A stretch of DNA of 64,000 bases from DASZHJ01 sp035507155 (GCA_035507155.1 DATJOK010000071.1:7284-71283), one strand, 5' to 3'. Shown: positions 43,702 to 52,054, numbered from the stretch's first letter. Notes: generated by a model not told the origin, from the letters alone. A program made the numbers and translations.

Positions 43702-44708
43702 CGCACCACCCGCGGGTCGAGGATCGCGTAGCTGATGTCGATGAGCAGGTTGATCACGAGGTATGTGACCGCGACGATGAGGGTGATCCCCATGATCGCC
43801 GGGAAGTCGAGGGCGGCGGCGCTCCGGAAGGTGTAGCGGCCGAGACCGGGCCAGGAGAAGATCGTCTCGGTCATGACCGCGCCGGTGAGCAGATTGGCGT
43901 AGGCGAGGCCGCCCAGCGTCACCACGGGGATGAGCGCGTTGGGCAGGATATGGCCGATGACGATGCGTTTCTCCCTGAGGCCCTTGGCGCGCGCCATCCG
44001 CACATAGTCCTGCTGCATGCTCTCCAGCATGCTGGCCCGCGTCGTCCGGGTGATGAGCCCGATCGTGGTCGCCGCCAGCACGATCGAGGGCAGCACCAGA
44101 TGGGCGAGCGCATCGCCGAAGGTGCTCCAGTCGCCGGCGATGAGCGTATCGACGAGGTAGAGGCCGGTGACAGTGTCCGGCGGCAGCGCGATCGGATCGA
44201 GCCGTCCTGGTCCCGGCGCGATCTGCAGTCCGCCGTAGAAGATCGCCAGCGCGATGAAGGCGAGCCAGAAGGTCGGAGAGGAGACGCCGAGCAGCGAGAC
44301 GAGGCGCGCCAGATGGTCGAGCCAGCTGTCGCGCCGCACCGCCGCCAGGATGCCGAGGGGAATGCCGACGACGATGGTGAGCAGGAATCCCGCGGTGGCG
44401 AGCTCGATGGTCGCCGGCGCGTACTGCGCGATGTCGTCCAGTACCGGTCGCTGGGTGGCGATGGAAATGCCGAGATCGCCGTTGAGCAGCCCTTTGAGGA
44501 AGACGAAGTAGCGCTCCCATAGCGGCAGATCGAGGCCGTAGCGGTGCCGCCACTCTGCGACGAACTGCTTGTTGGAGGCGGCGATATCGCCGAGCTGCGC
44601 CAGCACGGGATCGCCGGGCACGGTGTTGGCGATCAGGAAGATGACGAGCGTCGCCAGGATCGCCATCACGATCGCCGTGCCGAGCCGCGAGACGACGTAG
44701 CGGAGCAT
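43698..44708 (-). CDS. ABC transporter permease (DppB-like)
   Basis: The 336-aa permease starts MLRYVVSRLGTAIVMAIL, followed by the periplasmic NTVPGDPVLAQ segment and the EAA loop RMARAKGLREKRIVIGHILPN. ATG 44708 is the family-consistent start; upstream open frame runs through a repeat element and is not coding. It heads a six-gene minus-strand operon. Its upstream region contains that repeat and, 255 nt away, a LacI-type palindrome. Confidence 0.92.
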   Translation of the reverse strand: MLRYVVSRLGTAIVMAILATLVIFLIANTVPGDPVLAQLGDIAASNKQFVAEWRHRYGLDLPLWERYFVFLKGLLNGDLGISIATQRPVLDDIAQYAPATIELATAGFLLTIVVGIPLGILAAVRRDSWLDHLARLVSLLGVSSPTFWLAFIALAIFYGGLQIAPGPGRLDPIALPPDTVTGLYLVDTLIAGDWSTFGDALAHLVLPSIVLAATTIGLITRTTRASMLESMQQDYVRMARAKGLREKRIVIGHILPNALIPVVTLGGLAYANLLTGAVMTETIFSWPGLGRYTFRSAAALDFPAIMGITLIVAVTYLVINLLIDISYAILDPRVVR

Positions 44709-44720
44709 GGGGACTACAAA

Positions 44721-44906
44721 CCCTCGCCGCCGCGATAGCGGGGGAGAGGGTGGATGCCGCGAAGCGGACGTCGGGTGAGGTGGGGCGGGGAACGGGGAGA
44801 GCGAAACTCCGACAACGGGAGCTGCCGGCCGGTATCGCTCCACCTCACCCTCCCATTGCTTCGCAATGGGCCCCTCCCTCTCCCCCGCGTTGCGGCGGAG
44901 AGCGGC
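44721..44906. repeat. Palindromic intergenic repeat pair
   Basis: Two related units of about 60 bp face each other. The right unit (44840-44906) reads CCACCTCACCC, then a perfect hairpin CCCATTGC-TTC-GCAATGGG (44852-44870), then CCCTCTCCCCCGC and a GCGGCGG tail. The left unit (44721-44783) has the same CCACCTCACCC and CCCTCTCCCCCGC blocks on the minus strand around a different hairpin. Such GC-rich mobile palindromes are common between alphaproteobacterial genes. It fills most of the 369-nt gap 44709-45077. Confidence 0.7.
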
Positions 44907-44962
44907 AAATCTGCGCGGATTGATGCGTGTCCCAGCAGCACTTCCTCCCGTTTTCTTTGCTA

Positions 44963-44978
44963 TTTAGATCGTTCTAAA
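44963..44978. promoter_or_regulatory. LacI-type operator (copy 1)
   Basis: TTTAGATCGTTCTAAA is a 16-bp palindrome with a central CG and one mismatch; it extends to 18 bp with flanking A and T. This is the usual form of LacI/GalR-family operators. It is 99 nt before the acyl-CoA dehydrogenase start and 254 nt before the DppB-like start. The same sequence with one different mismatch occurs at 50753. The LacI regulator gene lies between the two. Confidence 0.65.
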
Positions 44979-45077
44979 TTTTCCGTGACGCGCTGTCAAT
45001 TCCTGACTAGGATCACGAAAAATCCATGTCGGCTCCGCACTCTACGCCGGAGCGGCTGCGGAGGAAACGCCGAAGCG

Positions 45078-46226
45078 ATGACTGCCGAGCGCGATGATTC
45101 CATTGCGGACCGCCATCGCCTGATGCGCGAGACGGCGCGCGCTTTCGCCGAGCGGGAGATCCGGCCGGCCGCCGCCGAGCTCGACGAGACCGAGGCTTTT
45201 CCGGCCGAGCTCTACGGCAAGATGGCGGCGCTCGGCATGTTCGGTATCACCGTGCCGGAGGCGCTGGGCGGCGCCGGCGCCGATGCGGTCTCCTATGCCC
45301 TCGTCATGGAGGAGCTGTCGCGGGGCTACGCCTCGGTGGCCGACCAATGCGGCCTGGTCGAGCTGGTGGCGACGCTGCTGACGGAGCATGGCACGCCCGA
45401 ACAGCAGGAGCGGTACCTGAAGCCGCTGCTGCGCGCGGAGCGCCGCTGCGCCTATGCGATCACCGAGGCGGAGGCAGGCTCCGACGTCTCCGGCATCAGG
45501 ACCAGGGCGGTGGAGACCGCCGAGGGCTGGCGGCTCACCGGCGGCAAGCTCTGGATCCACAATGCGCCGGTGGCGGACTTCGCCGTGGTGCTGGCGCGGA
45601 CCGCGCCGGAGCTCGGCCGGCGCGGCATGAGCATCTTCCTGGTGGATCGCGACCGGCCTGGCTATCGCGTCGGCCGCAAGGAGCACAAGATGGGCCAGCG
45701 CGCCTCCCAGGTCGGCGCGCTGCACTTCGAGGACATCGCGCTGCCGAAGGATGCGCTCCTGGGGCCGCTCAACCGCGGCTTCCACATGATGATGAGCGTC
45801 CTCGACAAGGGCCGCATCGGCATCGCATCGCTGGCGGTGGGCATCCTGCAGGCGGGACTCGACGCCTCCATCGATTATGCGAAGCAGCGCCGGCAGTTCG
45901 GCCACCCGATATCAGAGTTCCAGGCGGTGCAGTGGATGATCGCCGACTTGGCGAAGGATGCTCACGCCGCTCGCCTGATGGTTCAGGACGCTGCCCAGCG
46001 CCTGGACCGCGGCGAGCGCGCCACCATCCAGTGCTCCATGGCGAAGTGCTTCGCCGCCGATGCTGCCGTGGCGCACACGGCGAATGCAGTGCAGATCCAT
46101 GGCGGAATGGGATATATCCGAGGCCTCGAAGTGGAGCGGCTCTACCGCGATGCCAAGATCACCCAGATCTACGAAGGCACCAACCAGATCCAGCGCATGA
46201 TCATCGCGCGGCAGCTGTTGTCATGA
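45078..46226 (+). CDS. Acyl-CoA dehydrogenase
   Basis: The 382-aa flavoenzyme has the family signatures CAYAITEAEAGSDVSGI for FAD and substrate binding and MAKCFAADAAVAHTANAVQIHGGMGY, and ends with the catalytic-base region QIYEGTNQIQRMIIARQLL. It forms the 2,3-enoyl-CoA of an acyl-CoA, passing electrons to ETF. ATG 45078 fits the family N-terminus; a longer open frame covers the repeat. It is followed by the SDR gene at 13 nt and preceded by a LacI-type operator. Confidence 0.92.
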   Translation: MTAERDDSIADRHRLMRETARAFAEREIRPAAAELDETEAFPAELYGKMAALGMFGITVPEALGGAGADAVSYALVMEELSRGYASVADQCGLVELVATLLTEHGTPEQQERYLKPLLRAERRCAYAITEAEAGSDVSGIRTRAVETAEGWRLTGGKLWIHNAPVADFAVVLARTAPELGRRGMSIFLVDRDRPGYRVGRKEHKMGQRASQVGALHFEDIALPKDALLGPLNRGFHMMMSVLDKGRIGIASLAVGILQAGLDASIDYAKQRRQFGHPISEFQAVQWMIADLAKDAHAARLMVQDAAQRLDRGERATIQCSMAKCFAADAAVAHTANAVQIHGGMGYIRGLEVERLYRDAKITQIYEGTNQIQRMIIARQLLS

Positions 46227-46239
46227 TTGAAGGCCGGGC

Positions 46240-47016
46240 ATGAGCGACGGCGCTCGCCCCCGCGTGCTGGTCACCGGCGGCCGGCGCGGCATCGGCCGTG
46301 CCATCGCCTGGGCCTTCGCCGACAACGGCTACGACGTCATCGTCAATGACCTGGTGCAGGACGCCAGCGCCAGCGAGACCATGGCCGGTCTCAAGACGCG
46401 TGGCGCGCGCGGCCATTTCCTGCAGGGCAACATCGCGGAGGTGGAGCGGCACGGCGAGCTTGTGCAGCGCGCTTTCGAGGCCTTTGGCGGCATCGAGGTT
46501 CTCGTCAACAATGCCGGCATCTCCGTGAAGAAGCGGCAGGACATGCTGGACGTGCCGCCGGAGAGCTTCGACGCCCTTGTCGATACCAATCTGCGCGGAC
46601 CGTTCTTTCTCACCCAGGCGGTGGCGCGGCGCTGGCTCGCGGGACCGCCCTCGCGCCGTCCGCGCTCGATCATCAACATCGCCTCCGTCAACAGCCGGAT
46701 CGTCGCCGTCGACCGCGCGGAGTACTGCATCGCCAAGACCGGCGTTTCCATGATGACCGAGCTCTTCGCGGTGAGGCTCGCCGAGGCCGGCATTGCCGTC
46801 TTCGAGATCCGCCCGGGCATCATCCGCACCGACATGACCGCCGTCGTGAAGAGCCGCTACGACCGGCTGATCGAGGGCGGGATCTCGCCGGTCAGGCGCT
46901 GGGGCGAGCCGGAGGAGATCGGCAAGGTCGCGGCGACGCTGGCGCGCGGCGAATTCCATTTCAGCACCGGAAGCGCCTTCTATGTCGACGGCGGCATGCA
47001 CATCCACCGCGCCTAG
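46240..47016 (+). CDS. SDR-family oxidoreductase (3-ketoacyl reductase-like)
   Basis: The 258-aa Rossmann enzyme has TGGRRGIGRAIA for the cofactor, NNAG, a Ser in NIASVNS, and the catalytic YCIAK, with ETE-like C-terminal substrate loop. Arg residues after the Gly-rich motif suggest NADP(H). It is in a two-gene unit with the acyl-CoA dehydrogenase and is convergent with the LacI regulator, whose stop is 4 nt beyond its own. It likely oxidises the hydroxyl made by the MaoC or enoyl-CoA hydratase step. Confidence 0.9.
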   Translation: MSDGARPRVLVTGGRRGIGRAIAWAFADNGYDVIVNDLVQDASASETMAGLKTRGARGHFLQGNIAEVERHGELVQRAFEAFGGIEVLVNNAGISVKKRQDMLDVPPESFDALVDTNLRGPFFLTQAVARRWLAGPPSRRPRSIINIASVNSRIVAVDRAEYCIAKTGVSMMTELFAVRLAEAGIAVFEIRPGIIRTDMTAVVKSRYDRLIEGGISPVRRWGEPEEIGKVAATLARGEFHFSTGSAFYVDGGMHIHRA

Positions 47017-47020
47017 AGGC

Positions 47021-48085
47021 TCAGCGCGCGGCGGCGCGACGCCTCGGCGGCCCGCTCGATTCCCGCACCACCAGGTTCGGCTGCAGCACCACCTCGCGGC
47101 GGGGCGCCTCGAAATTCTCCATGCGGTCGAGCAGGAGCTGCGCCGCCGCCTCGCCGATCTGGGTCGACTGCACTGCGACGGTGGTGAGCGCCGGCGTCCA
47201 GAGCGCCGCTTCCTGCAGGTCGTCGTATCCGACCACGGCAAAGTCACGGCCGGGCTCGATCCCCTGCTGGCGCAGGCCCAGCATGACGCCGAAGGCGATC
47301 ACGTCGTTGAAGCAGACCGCGCCGGTCGGCGGTTTCTTCTGGGCGAGCAGCCTCTTGATGGCGTCGAAGCCGAAGTTGCGCGTCGGCGGTCCCGGCTGCA
47401 TCAGCGCCGGGTCCTCGGCGATGTCGTAGGCGGCGAGCGCCTGCAGATAGCCCTCGCGGCGCTCGGTGCCGGTGGAGGTGCGCTGGGTTCCGCCGATGAA
47501 GGCGATGCGGCGATGGCCGAGGGAAATGAGGTGCTCGGCCGCCAGGAACATGCCGCGGCGATGATCGCTGCCGGCGTAGTCGAGGCCGGAGCCCGGCAGG
47601 TTGCGGGAGATCAGCACGCAGGGCATGCCGAGCTTTCTGAGGCGGGCAAGGGAGGCCGGCTCGCTGCCCTGCACCGGGCAGACGACGAGCCCGTCGGCGT
47701 TGTACTCGCGCATGGTCTCGATGAATTCGTCCTGGCGCGCCGGATCCTCGTTGGCATTGCTGAGGAACACGGTGCGGCCGACCTTGGTGAGAGCGCGCTC
47801 GATCGCCGCGGTGAGCTCGGCGAAATAAGGGTTCACCAGCTCGTTCATGGAGACGCCGACGGTCTGGGTGCGCTGGGTGCGCAGGCTGGCGGCGCCGCGG
47901 TTATAGACGTAACCGAGGTCGCGCATGGTCTCGAGGACGCGCTTCCGCGTCGCCTCCGCCACCAGCGGGCTCTTGCGCAGCACCAGAGAGACGGTCGCCG
48001 GCGAGACCTTCGCGTGCTCCGCCAGGTCGCGCAGCGTGAGCCGCGCCGGCGGCGTCTCCGGCTTCCTGCGGGACGTCTTCGTCAC
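47021..48085 (-). CDS. LacI-family transcriptional regulator
   Basis: The 354-aa regulator has the N-terminal helix-turn-helix LTLRDLAEHAKVSPATVSLVLR (about residues 17-38), the hinge NRGAASLRT, and a periplasmic-binding-protein-like core with VGVSMNELVNPYF and RRIAFIGG. The start is GTG 48085. It lies amid the acyl-CoA and transport genes, and two CG-centred palindromes at 44963 and 50753 fit its expected operators. The effector is unknown, probably the imported acid or its CoA ester precursor. Confidence 0.92.
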   Translation of the reverse strand: MTKTSRRKPETPPARLTLRDLAEHAKVSPATVSLVLRKSPLVAEATRKRVLETMRDLGYVYNRGAASLRTQRTQTVGVSMNELVNPYFAELTAAIERALTKVGRTVFLSNANEDPARQDEFIETMREYNADGLVVCPVQGSEPASLARLRKLGMPCVLISRNLPGSGLDYAGSDHRRGMFLAAEHLISLGHRRIAFIGGTQRTSTGTERREGYLQALAAYDIAEDPALMQPGPPTRNFGFDAIKRLLAQKKPPTGAVCFNDVIAFGVMLGLRQQGIEPGRDFAVVGYDDLQEAALWTPALTTVAVQSTQIGEAAAQLLLDRMENFEAPRREVVLQPNLVVRESSGPPRRRAAAR

Positions 48086-48123
48086 CGCCGCGTCACCGAT
48101 GACAGAGTCGAGGGGAGGGCAGC

Positions 48124-48891
48124 ATGACCGAGGCCTTGCAATTCACCGTCGCCGACGGGATCGCGGAGATCACGCTCAATCGTCCGGCAAAGCACAACGC
48201 AGTCACTCCCGAGATGGCGGCGGCGATCGAGCGCCGTTGCGTCGAGATCGACCGCGACGACGCCGTGCGCGTGGTGCTGATCCGCGGCGCCGGCGAGCGC
48301 GCCTTCTCCGCCGGCAGCGATCTCAACTCTTTAGCGGAATATTCATCGGCGTGGAAGTTCCGCAACCGCTCGGAGTACGCGGCATCGCTGCGGAGCGTGA
48401 AAAAGCCGGTGGTGGCCGCCCTCAAGGGCTGGGTGCTGGGCGGCGGCGCCGAGCTGGCGCTCGCCGCCGACATCCGCGTCGCCGGGCGCAGCACCCGCTG
48501 CGGCTTTCCCGAGGTGAAGCGCGGCTGGGTCGGCGGCGGCGGTGCCTCGCAGATGCTGCCGCGGATGATCGGGTACGGCCAGGCGATGCGGCTGCTGCTG
48601 ACCGGCGATCCCGTCGAGGCGGAGGAGGCGTTCCGCCTGGGCGTCATCGACATCCTGGTCGAGGATACCGAGGTGGAGGCGCGGGCGCGAGCCATCTGCC
48701 AGCAGCTCGCCAGCTACAGTCCGGTCGCCGTGCAGGCGGTCAAGGCCTCGGTCCGCATGTCGGTGATGGCGCCGCTCGACGCGGGCTTGCGCTACGAGAA
48801 CGAGATGAACACGCTCTGCTTCTCCGCCGGCGATCACATGGAAGGCATCCGCGCCTTCCAGCAGAAGCGCGCGGCGGAGTTCAAGAAGTGA
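48124..48891 (+). CDS. Enoyl-CoA hydratase/isomerase
   Basis: The 255-aa crotonase has the oxyanion-hole segments AFSAGSDLN and KGWVLGGGAELALAADIRVA, with Glu in AEL and the second Glu in GFPEVKRGWV, both catalytic in hydratases. GGGAGGG lies 5 nt before the ATG. It is divergent from the LacI gene with a 38-nt gap. Whether it hydrates, isomerises or cleaves the CoA ester cannot be set from sequence. It likely belongs to the same pathway. Confidence 0.9.
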   Translation: MTEALQFTVADGIAEITLNRPAKHNAVTPEMAAAIERRCVEIDRDDAVRVVLIRGAGERAFSAGSDLNSLAEYSSAWKFRNRSEYAASLRSVKKPVVAALKGWVLGGGAELALAADIRVAGRSTRCGFPEVKRGWVGGGGASQMLPRMIGYGQAMRLLLTGDPVEAEEAFRLGVIDILVEDTEVEARARAICQQLASYSPVAVQAVKASVRMSVMAPLDAGLRYENEMNTLCFSAGDHMEGIRAFQQKRAAEFKK

Positions 48892-48924
48892 CGACGCGGC
48901 AGGATGCGCTGCATGGCTATCCTG

Positions 48925-49038
48925 CGTCCTTCGAGACGCGCGCTGTCGCGCGCTCCTCAGGATGAGGAAAATTGGAGGATGGCGCCAAGAAAAGTCCTCC
49001 TCCTGAGAAGGCCGCATCAGCGGCCGTCTCGAAGGACG
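48925..49038. repeat. 114-bp MITE-like palindromic element
   Basis: It has perfect 13-bp terminal inverted repeats, CGTCCTTCGAGAC (48925-48937) and GTCTCGAAGGACG (49026-49038). Inside are two perfect hairpins, GCGCGC-TGTC-GCGCGC and GGCCGC-ATCA-GCGGCC, plus CTCCTCAGGATGAGG near the left arm. This matches a repeat type frequent in Rhizobiales and relatives. It lies between the enoyl-CoA hydratase and solute-binding protein genes. No target duplication is evident. Confidence 0.75.
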
Positions 49039-49069
49039 CTTCCCGGCTGATCCCGCGCGCCTCCGCCCG

Positions 49070-50689
49070 TTACGCCGCCGTCACCCCGTACATGTCGAGC
49101 TGCCAGCCGGCGGCGGTGAGCGGGAACTTCTTGATGCTCTTGTAGACGCCGATCTGGTAGACGGGCTGGAACAGGACGAAGTGGTTGGCCTGGTCGACCA
49201 CGCGTTTCTGCCACTCGACCCAGAGCGCGGCCTGCTTCTTGGGATCGCTCTCCTCGGCGGCCTGATGCACCAGCTTCACCACGTCGTCGGGCGGCGTCCA
49301 GTGCACGCGCTTTGCCACGCGCTCCACCACCGCCGCCGCCCAGAGCTCGTTCTCCACCGCCGGCGGGTTCCAGAAGGTGAGCACGCCGCCCTGCGACTTG
49401 CCGGTGGTGTAGGTGGTGCGCAGGTTCACCTGGTCCATCGGATTGAGCTTCGCCTTGATGCCGACCCGCGCCAGGTCAGCCTGGATCTTCTGCCCAAGGA
49501 GCTGATAGGTGACGCCGGCGACGGCGGCATTGCCATAGGCGATCTCGAACTCGAACCCGTCGGGCATGCCGGCCTTGGCGAGCAGCTCCTTCGCCTTCTT
49601 GAGATCCTCGTGGTAGCCGATCTCCTTGGCGATCTGCTCGGTCGAGCCGCTTACGCCGATCGGCAGGAAATGCGCGGGCCTCACCGCCGCGCCGCCCAGC
49701 AGCGAGTTCTTGATGCCGTCATAGTCGATGGCGTAGCCGATCGCCTGGCGCGCCTCCTTGACGGCGAGCGCTTTGTTGAACTCCGGCTCCTGGGTCACCG
49801 CCATGTAGACGAAGTCGAGGCTGGTGAGGGAGGCAAGCCGCACATTGGCATCGCTTTTCAGGGTGGCGATCTGCTCGGGGATCAAGTTGAAGGCGGCATC
49901 GACGTCGCCGCGCCGCAGCGCCAGCAGCTGCGCCGCGCTGTCGCTCATGTGCCGGATCACCACGCGCTCGAAGGGTGGCATGCCTTGCCAGTAATGCGGA
50001 TTGCGAACCAGCTGGATCTGGGCGTTCCGCTCCCATTGCGCGATGCGATAGGGGCCGGTTCCAGCGGAATTGCTGTTGAGCCAGGGCGTCGCCTTGTCCG
50101 CGTCCTTGGCGTCGGCCGCGGCGGTGCCGCCGTGCTGCTCCACCACCTTGCGCTCCAGCACGACGAATTCCGGCGCGGCGATGATGGTGAGCAGCGGCTC
50201 GTTCGGTGCCTTGAGGATGATGTCGAGGGTGTGGGGGTCGACGATCTCCACGCGATCGACATGGGCGACGTACTGCTGCGGCTGGTCCTTGAGATTGATG
50301 ACGCGATCGAAGGACCATTTCACGTCCTCGATCGTCATCGGATTGCCGCTGGCGAACTTGACGCCGTCGCGCAGCGTGAAGCGCCAGCCCTTGCCGTCCG
50401 GCGTGCGGCCCCATTTGGTGGCGAGCGCCGGCTTTATGTTGATGTAGTCACCGGGCGTCATGGTGACGAGGGTGTCGTAGGCCGCCGCCACCGTCATCGG
50501 CGAGGTGTATTGCGCGAGCCGCGCCGGATCGAGAGTGATGGTGTCGCTGATGTCGATGCCGATGACGAGCGTGGTCTTCTTGCTGGCCGCCAGCACCCGG
50601 CCGGGAAGTCCCGCGGCGATCGCCGCGCCGCCGACGCCGAGCGTCCTGATGAGGTCGCGCCGGCTCATCCATTCGAATCCACGCGTCAT
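49070..50689 (-). CDS. Tat-exported ABC solute-binding protein, family 5
   Basis: The 539-aa protein has a twin-arginine signal MSRRDLIRTLGVGGAA with cleavage near VLA-AS (about residue 35). The mature part has SBP_bac_5 features: YTSPMTVAAAYDTLV, MTIEDVKWSFDRVI and YAIDYDGIK. ATG 50689 has GGGAGG about 5 nt upstream. No permease or ATPase is adjacent. The shared operator 64 nt upstream links it to the binding-protein-less Dpp importer at 40737-44708. Confidence 0.92.
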   Translation of the reverse strand: MTRGFEWMSRRDLIRTLGVGGAAIAAGLPGRVLAASKKTTLVIGIDISDTITLDPARLAQYTSPMTVAAAYDTLVTMTPGDYINIKPALATKWGRTPDGKGWRFTLRDGVKFASGNPMTIEDVKWSFDRVINLKDQPQQYVAHVDRVEIVDPHTLDIILKAPNEPLLTIIAAPEFVVLERKVVEQHGGTAAADAKDADKATPWLNSNSAGTGPYRIAQWERNAQIQLVRNPHYWQGMPPFERVVIRHMSDSAAQLLALRRGDVDAAFNLIPEQIATLKSDANVRLASLTSLDFVYMAVTQEPEFNKALAVKEARQAIGYAIDYDGIKNSLLGGAAVRPAHFLPIGVSGSTEQIAKEIGYHEDLKKAKELLAKAGMPDGFEFEIAYGNAAVAGVTYQLLGQKIQADLARVGIKAKLNPMDQVNLRTTYTTGKSQGGVLTFWNPPAVENELWAAAVVERVAKRVHWTPPDDVVKLVHQAAEESDPKKQAALWVEWQKRVVDQANHFVLFQPVYQIGVYKSIKKFPLTAAGWQLDMYGVTAA

Positions 50690-50752
50690 CCAATCCTCCC
50701 TGATCGTGCGCCGGCTCCTTGGCCGATGCCGTTGGGCCAACTGTAGCCGTCG

Positions 50753-50768
50753 TTTAGATCGATTTAAA
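50753..50768. promoter_or_regulatory. LacI-type operator (copy 2)
   Basis: TTTAGATCGATTTAAA is a 16-bp palindrome with central CG and a single mismatch. Eight of its first eight bases equal copy 1 at 44963. It lies 64 nt before the start of the solute-binding protein gene on the minus strand, a good position for repression at the promoter. Confidence 0.65.
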
Positions 50769-50944
50769 GAATTTTGTGCTGCCGGCGTTGCTCGCAAGCG
50801 GGGCAGATGGACAGGCCATCTCTCCGTTGCGGGATTCGGCCATGGCTCGCCATTGTCGCGCTTGCCTGACGACCGCCGATGATTCGCTTTGATGGGAACC
50901 GCCGCGGCCAGAGAGGATTGCAGCCGCCGCGGGAAGGTGCCGTC

Positions 50945-51172
50945 TCAGGATCCGCGAGGCTTCCTGCGCGGCGCGGGCGGTGCCTTGGCGGCTGCCTCGC
51001 GGTCGGCGGCTTCCTTGATGAGACGAAGCTCTTTCAAGCGCGCGACTTTCGAGGCCTCGGCGAGCCGGGCCTTGTCGCGCTCCTTCACGATTTCCTCGTC
51101 CCGCTTCTTCGACTTTTCCCAGACTGCCTGTGCGTCGCGCCGCGCCTGGCCAGCGCGCTCTTCGTTTGCCAT
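50945..51172 (-). CDS. Small, highly charged helical protein, unknown
   Basis: The 75-aa product is rich in Lys, Arg, Glu and Ala and is predicted to be one long helix or coiled coil (AVWEKSKKRDEEIVKERDKA), with a Pro/Arg-rich tail. GGAG lies 8 nt before the ATG, which argues that it is a real gene. It follows rpsU by 16 nt on the same strand, suggesting cotranscription with a ribosomal protein. I know no function for it. Confidence 0.7.
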   Translation of the reverse strand: MANEERAGQARRDAQAVWEKSKKRDEEIVKERDKARLAEASKVARLKELRLIKEAADREAAAKAPPAPRRKPRGS

Positions 51173-51188
51173 CGCCTGTCTCCTTTTT

Positions 51189-51392
51189 TCAGTAGCCCTC
51201 GCGCTCCAAGCGCTTGCGCAGCGCCTTGCGGTGACGCCGAACGGCCTCGGCCTTCTCGCGGGCCCGACGCTCCGACGGCTTCTCGTAGGAGCGCCGGCGC
51301 TTCATCTCGCGAAAAGTGCCTTCGCGCTGCATTTTTTTCTTGAGAACACGCAGCGCGCTGCCGACGTCGTTGTCACGAACAAATACCTGCAT
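51189..51392 (-). CDS. rpsU: Small ribosomal subunit protein bS21
   Basis: The 67-aa protein is bS21: MQVFVRDNDVGSALRVLKKKM at the N-terminus, REGTFREMKRRRSYEKPSERR in the middle, and a basic C-terminal helix. It helps mRNA base-pair with 16S rRNA during initiation. ATG 51392 gives the normal length; a longer in-frame ATG is not family-like. It is followed by a small charged protein gene and preceded by a cold-shock gene on the same strand. Confidence 0.95.
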   Translation of the reverse strand: MQVFVRDNDVGSALRVLKKKMQREGTFREMKRRRSYEKPSERRAREKAEAVRRHRKALRKRLEREGY

Positions 51393-51630
51393 GGGGTCGC
51401 CTGCTTGATTGTGAAAACCGAGCGGTTTCGAGTCCGGCCGCCTGGGCGGGAACTCGACGGATCCGATAGGTAGCGCCATGCGGTGGCGCTTGGACTCGAA
51501 GCGGAAGCGGGGTAGCGAGCGACAAAGACCGGCGATCATTCCGGGCATGCCCTCGGCATGCATCTCTCGCGCCCCAGTATGGGCGCTGTCGCTCCGCCGG
51601 GCAAGTGAGGGTCCCCGGCCGGGAAGAAGC

Positions 51631-51650
51631 GGGGCAGCCGAAGCTGCCCC
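51631..51650 (-). terminator. Stable UUCG hairpin after the cold-shock gene
   Basis: On the minus strand GGGGCAGC-TTCG-GCTGCCCC forms a perfect 8-bp stem with a UUCG tetraloop, 9 nt past the cold-shock stop. The following sequence is CT-rich but has no run of T. It likely ends or stabilises the cold-shock transcript. Confidence 0.6.
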
Positions 51651-51658
51651 GCCGAAGT

Positions 51659-51865
51659 TCAGGCGTTCTTGAGATTGACCGCGGAGGTCTTGCCCTGCCG
51701 GCCCTGCTCGAGGTCGAAGCTGAGCTTCTGGCCCTCCTGCAGGCTGCTCATCCCGGCCTGTTCGACCGCGGAGATATGGACGAAGACGTCCTTAGAGCCG
51801 TCCTGCGGCTGGATGAAGCCGTAGCCCTTGGTGGGATTGAACCATTTGACTGTACCGATGGACAT
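51659..51865 (-). CDS. Cold-shock protein (CspA family)
   Basis: The 68-aa single cold-shock domain has GTVKWFNPTKGYGFI with RNP1 and DVFVHIS as RNP2. It binds single-stranded RNA or DNA. AAGGGA lies a few nt before ATG 51865. About 190 nt of untranslated sequence separate it from the next gene, room for a long leader such as cspA-type mRNAs have. It may act with the neighbouring bS21 in translation at low temperature. Confidence 0.95.
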   Translation of the reverse strand: MSIGTVKWFNPTKGYGFIQPQDGSKDVFVHISAVEQAGMSSLQEGQKLSFDLEQGRQGKTSAVNLKNA

Positions 51866-52054
51866 GAAAGTCCCTTTCCGTGCGAGAAAATGCCGCGACG
51901 CGAAAGCGTCACGGGCCAAAACTGCAGCTTGGATGGGACCGGGTCGGGCTAGCGAAAGCGTAGTGACGAGGCCGACCCAAAGCGGATTGACGGGGCGGAA
52001 TGTGGGGATGGAAGCGGCGAATGTCAATGGCGGAAGGTCGAGCGACCGGCTGCG

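Noticed and set aside
44754..45077. N-terminal extension of the acyl-CoA dehydrogenase
   Set aside because: The extra codons run through the palindromic repeat and the operator, and the family N-terminus begins at ATG 45078.
51424..51440. tRNA T-arm-like sequence (TTTCGAGTCC) upstream of rpsU
   Set aside because: The flanking bases cannot form a T-stem, acceptor stem or cloverleaf. The matching GGACTCGAA at 51492 simply makes a distant inverted repeat.
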